Assembly: GCF_014648855.1 (NCBI RefSeq)
Contig: NZ_BMRX01000011.1
Location: forward strand, 124,001 to 188,000
Source: Streptomyces parvulus
GTDB taxonomy: Bacteria > Actinomycetota > Actinomycetes > Streptomycetales > Streptomycetaceae
Reading direction: 5' to 3'
Length of the DNA: 64,000 nucleotides
Shown: positions 60,113-64,000 of the stretch, one piece after another
Layout: every line of letters begins with the position of its first letter
Position numbering within the stretch: position 1 is the stretch's first letter
Position numbers and translations under genes: made by a program
Notes under the pieces: generated by a model
Seen by the model: only the letters and a program-made list of their open reading frames with translations
What the model was told of the DNA's origin: nothing
Database searches by the model: none

Positions 60113-61612
60113 TCAGGGCGTGTCCATCGGCAGGGCGAGGCCGTCCGCGTCGGTGCCCCGGCCGGTGCCGAAGTAGGGGGAACGGCGGCGCCATTTGGCG
60201 ACGGACGCGGCGACGAGTCCGGTGAGGACGAACAGGGCCGGGATCAGCAGCATGAACCAGCCGTTGTCCGGTGACGCCTCGAAGTGGTCGCTCTCCGTCG
60301 CGTACTGGTAGGCCAGGAACAGCCCGAGGCAGAACAGGGCCAGTGCGGCGGCGCCGGGGACGATCACACTCCGCAGGGCTTCCAGCGGCCCTTCGCGCAG
60401 TGCGCCCCGGAAGCGCACCGCGCACGCCAGCGCGGTGAGGCCGTAGTAGAGGGAGACGACGAGGCCGATGGAGTTGACCGCGGTGAGAATCATCAGGTTG
60501 ATCCTGGGGATGCCGACGGCGAGGACCGCCACGGCCGCGGCCAACGCCATGATCATGACGGTGCCGGCGGCGGGAGAGCCGTAGCGGGGATGGATCCGGG
60601 TCCACAGGCGGCCCAGGGTCTGGTCCCTGCCCATGGCCAGGGCGCCGCGCGCGGTGGGGATCACCGACGACTGGAGGGAGGCGAAGGCGGAGCACATCAG
60701 CGCGGCCAGCGGCAGCGACGCCCAGGGCTCCGGGGCGAGCATGGCGCCCAGCCTGGTCAGCGCCTGCGGCCCCTGGGCCACCAGTTCGCCGGTGTCCATC
60801 ATCCGCTGGAACGCGAGGGCGGCGAACACCAGCAGGCCGAGCATGGCCAGCAGGGCGATGAACCCGCCGCGGGAGGCGTCGGACGCGTTCCTGGTCTCCT
60901 CGTTCACGGTGAAGGCGGCGTCCCAGCCCCAGAAGACGAAGACCGCGAGCACCAGACCCTGCGCCAAGGAGTGGGCCGAGCCGATCGCGAACGGGTTCAG
61001 CCACGACCACGAGAACGGCTGGTCCCCCGCCACGACCGCCCAGGTGCAGAACACCAGCAGCACCGCGTACTCGAAGACCAGCAGGGCCCACTGCAACCGG
61101 GTCGCCGAGCGCACGCCGGTCACGGCCGTCACGGTGACGGCCACGAGGGCCGCCAGGCCGACCACCGTGCTCACCCCGGTGGACCCCGGATCGAGCGCGA
61201 TCCCGAAGACGGCGTGCGCACCGAGCTTGTTGGCGAACTGGAGGATCACCGACCCCGTGACGGCACCGGTGTACGCCATGAAGACGACGCTGGCGACGAG
61301 TACGACCCACCCGGTGAGGAAGCCGGGCCAGGCACCCAGGGAACGCCCGACCCAGGTGTACCCGTTGCCGCAGTTCGGTTCGGTGCGGTTCAGCCGCGCG
61401 TACGACAGCGCGATGCCGAGGATGGGCAGAACCGCGACGATCAGCAGCGCCGGTGTCTGGCGGCCCGCGTACAGCGCGAGGGCACCCATGCCTATGCCGA
61501 TGCTGGTCGTCGCGGCCGTACTGGACGCCGCGATGGCGATGCCGTCGCGCACACCGAGCGTGCGGCGCATCTGCGGGACGGGCGGTTTCGTCCCCGGCGG
61601 GGCAACGGCCAT
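60113..61612 (-). CDS. APC family permease
   Basis: A 499-residue, 12-TM amino acid/polyamine/organocation permease. The family's first helix is DGIAIAASSTAATTSIGIGMG; WGWDAAFTVNEETRNASDASRGG marks the loop after the sixth segment; NCGNGYTWVGRSLGAWPGFLTGW fits TM3. ATG 61612 has AAGGAG six bases upstream; the longer frame runs into the operator. It leads the operon with the amidohydrolase gene and is divergent from a TetR regulator. Substrate is probably the amidohydrolase substrate or a related amine/amide. Confidence 0.92.
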   Translation of the reverse strand: MAVAPPGTKPPVPQMRRTLGVRDGIAIAASSTAATTSIGIGMGALALYAGRQTPALLIVAVLPILGIALSYARLNRTEPNCGNGYTWVGRSLGAWPGFLTGWVVLVASVVFMAYTGAVTGSVILQFANKLGAHAVFGIALDPGSTGVSTVVGLAALVAVTVTAVTGVRSATRLQWALLVFEYAVLLVFCTWAVVAGDQPFSWSWLNPFAIGSAHSLAQGLVLAVFVFWGWDAAFTVNEETRNASDASRGGFIALLAMLGLLVFAALAFQRMMDTGELVAQGPQALTRLGAMLAPEPWASLPLAALMCSAFASLQSSVIPTARGALAMGRDQTLGRLWTRIHPRYGSPAAGTVMIMALAAAVAVLAVGIPRINLMILTAVNSIGLVVSLYYGLTALACAVRFRGALREGPLEALRSVIVPGAAALALFCLGLFLAYQYATESDHFEASPDNGWFMLLIPALFVLTGLVAASVAKWRRRSPYFGTGRGTDADGLALPMDTP

Positions 61613-61667
61613 GGTGCGCTCCTTCTCGTGGCGAGGGGGGGTGCGCCGATGAAACAACCGCGCCATA

Positions 61668-61691
61668 CTTACGTCAATAAGTTGTCGTAAG
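61668..61691. promoter_or_regulatory. Inverted repeat CTTACG-N12-CGTAAG (TetR operator candidate)
   Basis: Perfect 6-bp arms around TCAATAAGTTGT between the permease and TetR genes. On the minus strand TTGACG overlaps the left arm and could be a -35 element. Probable operator for the divergent regulator. Confidence 0.6.
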
Positions 61692-61753
61692 AGCGCGTGG
61701 GAGTCCGGGCCCGGCCCCGCACCCACGGAGGACGAGAGGGCGAGGACGAGAAA

Positions 61754-62443
61754 GTGGAGTCACAGCGCATCCCCGTCGGACGCAAGCGCAGACGGCCGAC
61801 GCGGGCCGGTACCGTGCTCAGCGAGGAGCGCATCGTCTCGGCCGCCCTGGAACTCGTCGAAGCACCGGGCACCAGCGCCTTCACGGTGCGCCGGCTCGGC
61901 GAGGCGCTGGGGTGCGACCCCTCGGCGGTCTACCGCTACTTCGCCAACACCGACGCCGTGCTCCTGGCGGTCGCCGACCGCCTGATCGGCGACTCACTCG
62001 AGGGCTTCACCCCCGGCGACGACTGGGTCGCCTCGCTCCGGGACTTCGCGACACGGGTGCACCGGTCGGTCCTGAGCCATCCTCGGCTGGCCGCGATCAG
62101 CACGGCCCGGGTGACCGCGGGTCCGGCGGAGCGGCGGGCGGTGGACACGGGCATCGGGATCCTGCTGGGGGCCGGCTTCGCTCCCCCGGAAGCGGTGCGC
62201 CTCTACTTCGCCTTCATCGACACCGTCCTCGCCCACGCCGCCCTGGACGCCCGGGTGCGCGACCTCACGGAGGCCCAGCGCGGCCAGGAGGGCCTGGCCT
62301 GGAGGGACGTCTACGGCAACCTGCCGGCGGACGACTACCCGCACGTGCACGCCGTGCGCGCGCATCTGCCCGGGGGCGCGCACTCGGCGTTCCCCGACAC
62401 GCTCGACCTGCTGCTGGCCCAGTTCGAGGCGCGGTTGGCCTGA
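61754..62443 (+). CDS. TetR family regulator, divergent to permease/amidohydrolase
   Basis: A 229-residue TetR protein. A basic N-terminal arm (GRKRRRPTRAG) precedes the HTH RIVSAALELVEAPGTSAFTVRRLGEALGCDPSAVYRYFANTDAVL. The C-terminal ligand domain is of ordinary length. I prefer GTG 61754 (GAGGACGAGAAA upstream); a GTG at 61697 would place the protein start next to the operator. The divergent layout with a CTTACG/CGTAAG inverted repeat suggests it controls the permease-amidohydrolase operon in response to the imported compound. Confidence 0.9.
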   Translation: MESQRIPVGRKRRRPTRAGTVLSEERIVSAALELVEAPGTSAFTVRRLGEALGCDPSAVYRYFANTDAVLLAVADRLIGDSLEGFTPGDDWVASLRDFATRVHRSVLSHPRLAAISTARVTAGPAERRAVDTGIGILLGAGFAPPEAVRLYFAFIDTVLAHAALDARVRDLTEAQRGQEGLAWRDVYGNLPADDYPHVHAVRAHLPGGAHSAFPDTLDLLLAQFEARLA

Positions 62444-62582
62444 GCCGGGCGGGCGCATGCGTGGAAGTCGTGAAGAAATGGCGCACGGCTCCCGGCACTC
62501 GGCCACGCCGACGGAACACTCGGAGCCTCACCGGGCGCTTCGAACACGTAGGGCGCCGCCACGCGATGGGAGACCGACAACG

Positions 62583-63524
62583 ATGTCCAATCCGGTACGG
62601 ACCAGAGTACGGACGGCCGCGCTCGCCCTCTCGGCCGCCGCGGCCCTCGCCCTCGGCACGACCACGACGACCGGCGCGACGGCGGCCCCGGCACCCGGCC
62701 CCGCGCCCGCGTCCGCGGCCGCCAAGCAGGGGCCGACCTCGGTGGCGTACATCGAGGTGAACAACCACAGCATGCTCAACGCCGGCAAGTACACGCTGGC
62801 CGACGGCGGCGGCAACGCCTTCGACGTCGCCGTGATCTTCGCGGCGAACATCAACTACGACACCGGCGCCAAGAAGGCGTACCTGCACTTCAACGAGAAC
62901 GTGCAGCGCGTCCTCGACAACGCCGCCACGGAGATACGGCCGTTGCAGCAGAAGGGCATCAAGGTCGTGCTGTCGGTGCTCGGCAACCACCAGGGGGCGG
63001 GCTTCGCCAACTTCAGGTCCCAGCAGACGGCTTCGGCGTTCGCCAAGGAGATGTCGGACGCCGTGGCGAAGTACGGCCTCGACGGCATCGACTTCGACGA
63101 CGAGTACGCCGAGTACGGCCAGAACGGCACCGCCCAGCCCAACGACAGCTCCTTCGTCCACCTGGTGACGGCACTGCGCGCCAACATGCCGAACAAGATC
63201 ATCAGCCTCTACAACATCGGCCCCGCGGCGTCCCGGCTCTCCTACGGCGGCGTCGACGTCTCGTCGAAGTTCGACTACGCCTGGAACCCGTACTACGGCA
63301 CCTGGCAGGTCCCCGGCATCGGCCTGCCCAAGTCCCGCCTGTCCCCGGCGGCCGTCGAGATCGGCCGCACCTCCCCGAGCACGGTCGCGAGCCTCGCCCG
63401 CCGCACGGTCGACGAGGGCTACGGCGTCTACCTGACGTACAACCTCGACGGCTCCGACCGCACCGCGGACGTCTCGGCGTTCACGAGGGAGCTGTACGGG
63501 AGCGACGCGGTGTACACGCCGTAG
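62583..63524 (+). CDS. Endo-beta-N-acetylglucosaminidase H (Endo H), GH18
   Basis: A 313-residue secreted GH18 enzyme that cuts the chitobiose core of high-mannose N-glycans. From memory the sequence is very close to Streptomyces plicatus Endo H, with the same precursor length. Residues ~1-42 are the signal/pro region (AALALSAAAALALG). The catalytic motif is DGIDFDDEYAEYG with Asp172 and Glu174, equal to Asp130/Glu132 of mature Endo H. LSVLGNHQGAGFANF and YAWNPYYGTWQVPG line the glycan groove. ATG 62583 follows GGGAG; the longer frame would not give a better signal peptide. It ends at a strong hairpin. Confidence 0.97.
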   Translation: MSNPVRTRVRTAALALSAAAALALGTTTTTGATAAPAPGPAPASAAAKQGPTSVAYIEVNNHSMLNAGKYTLADGGGNAFDVAVIFAANINYDTGAKKAYLHFNENVQRVLDNAATEIRPLQQKGIKVVLSVLGNHQGAGFANFRSQQTASAFAKEMSDAVAKYGLDGIDFDDEYAEYGQNGTAQPNDSSFVHLVTALRANMPNKIISLYNIGPAASRLSYGGVDVSSKFDYAWNPYYGTWQVPGIGLPKSRLSPAAVEIGRTSPSTVASLARRTVDEGYGVYLTYNLDGSDRTADVSAFTRELYGSDAVYTP

Positions 63525-63544
63525 AGCAGCGCCGGGCAACCGGC

Positions 63545-63572
63545 CGGCCGCCGACAACGATGTCGGCGGCCG
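63545..63572 (+). terminator. Terminator after the Endo H gene
   Basis: Perfect 12-bp stem CGGCCGCCGACA / TGTCGGCGGCCG with tetraloop ACGA, 20 bases past the stop codon. Confidence 0.85.
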
Positions 63573-63591
63573 ACGCGGTGGGTCGGGCGCC

Positions 63592-63639
63592 GGCGCTCTG
63601 GTGGGGCGGCGCTCTGGTGGGGCGGCGTGCTGGTGCGGC
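63592..63639. repeat. Three 16-bp tandem repeats
   Basis: GGCGCTCTGGTGGGGC at 63592-63607 and 63608-63623, and an imperfect third copy at 63624-63639, in the gap between the Endo H gene and the small convergent gene. Non-coding, probably slippage-derived. Confidence 0.8.
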
Positions 63640-63693
63640 GGCGTCTTCCCGATCGGGGGACGCCGCCGGCCGGAGGCCTCGCCGCGCCTACCC

Positions 63694-63942
63694 TCACGTC
63701 CCGCTCTCCTCCGGGAACGCGTCGGCACGCAACCGCGCCCGGGCCGTCATCGCGGTGATGACCATCACGAGGGCCAGCGCGAACTGGACCATGACGCGTC
63801 CCGCCGCCGCGCCCGTGGCGAGGTTGGCGACGGCCAGCACGACCATCACCACCGCCAGCGCCGGGGCCAGCCAAACCAACACCCGGTCGACCGAGCGCAT
63901 GAACCCTCTGCTCGCGGCGTCCGTCGGTCTTCTCTCAGGCAT
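63694..63942 (-). CDS. Small two-TM membrane protein
   Basis: An 82-residue protein with two hydrophobic segments (VLVWLAPALAVVMVVLAVANL and MVQFALALVMVITAMTA) joined by a short loop, with Arg-rich ends. ATG 63942 is the longest start, without a strong ribosome site; an internal ATG (MRSVDRVL, 14 codons in) is an alternative. No family is recognised. It is convergent with the Endo H gene behind its terminator. The remaining 58 bases of the window show nothing further. Confidence 0.55.
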   Translation of the reverse strand: MPERRPTDAASRGFMRSVDRVLVWLAPALAVVMVVLAVANLATGAAAGRVMVQFALALVMVITAMTARARLRADAFPEESGT

Positions 63943-64000
63943 GCCCGTCGTCTACCCCGAGAGGCGGCAGGCCTGCCGGCCCCGGTGCCGGTCCTCGTCG

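Noticed and set aside
63592..63639. Tandem 16-bp repeats as a CRISPR remnant
   Set aside because: No spacers separate the units and no cas genes are present; simple tandem duplication.

Overview
The window is very GC-rich, with near-continuous coding, third-position GC bias, GTG/TTG starts with GGAGG-type ribosome sites, and actinomycete-specific small DUF families. It is chromosomal DNA from a Streptomyces. The gene order (aconitase, MurA-like protein, argF/arcA, SepF-like protein, cbiMNQO) resembles, from memory, the stretch just below SCO6000 in S. coelicolor. I saw no tRNA, rRNA, CRISPR array, transposase or prophage.

Layout. (1) 1-7300: the 3' part of a GH92 alpha-mannosidase, a secreted FG-GAP protein, and aconitase (minus strand) with a DtxR/DmdR-type iron box upstream. 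(2) 7300-20100: an XRE-MurA fusion, a secreted lytic transglycosylase, a large XRE-NACHT-membrane protein, secreted hydrolases, a flavin/F420-type oxidoreductase and several small DUF proteins. (3) 20100-29600: a catabolic cluster built from a benzoate/2-aminobenzoate-type CoA ligase, a PaaX-family regulator, a two-domain monooxygenase/OYE-like reductase, an enoyl-CoA hydratase, an acyl-CoA dehydrogenase and a RidA protein. The two minus-strand promoters share the same operator-like element. (4) 29800-35500: an orphan anti-sigma-type ATPase, an APC permease, ornithine carbamoyltransferase with ARG boxes, arginine deiminase, and a CPA2 antiporter.

(5) 35500-39600: a bacterial Pnkp/Hen1 RNA-repair pair in one translationally coupled operon. 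(6) 39700-46000: an oxidoreductase, DUF6099, an AAA ATPase coupled to a MazG pyrophosphohydrolase, a SepF-like division protein (SflB), a DUF7144 membrane protein, and a ClC-type channel coupled to a K+ channel. (7) 46100-49000: a cobalamin riboswitch followed by the cobalt ECF transporter cbiMNQO. (8) 49000-53100: an MFS exporter with a divergent TetR regulator, a paralogous TetR, and a two-HTH regulator preceded by a cluster of TTGCAACG sites.

(9) 53173-58390: the most intriguing region. Four overlapping minus-strand genes (methyltransferase, DUF364 'heavy-metal chelation' protein, PduX-like GHMP kinase, cysteine-synthase-like PLP enzyme) diverge from an MFS exporter across a Zur-type box. 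I read this as a candidate zinc-responsive small-molecule (metallophore-like) system that I do not recognise as described. (10) 58400-64000: a YtcJ-type amidohydrolase with an APC permease and divergent TetR, then a close Endo H homologue (GH18) and a small membrane protein. Endo H at one end and GH92 at the other both suit degradation of high-mannose glycans.
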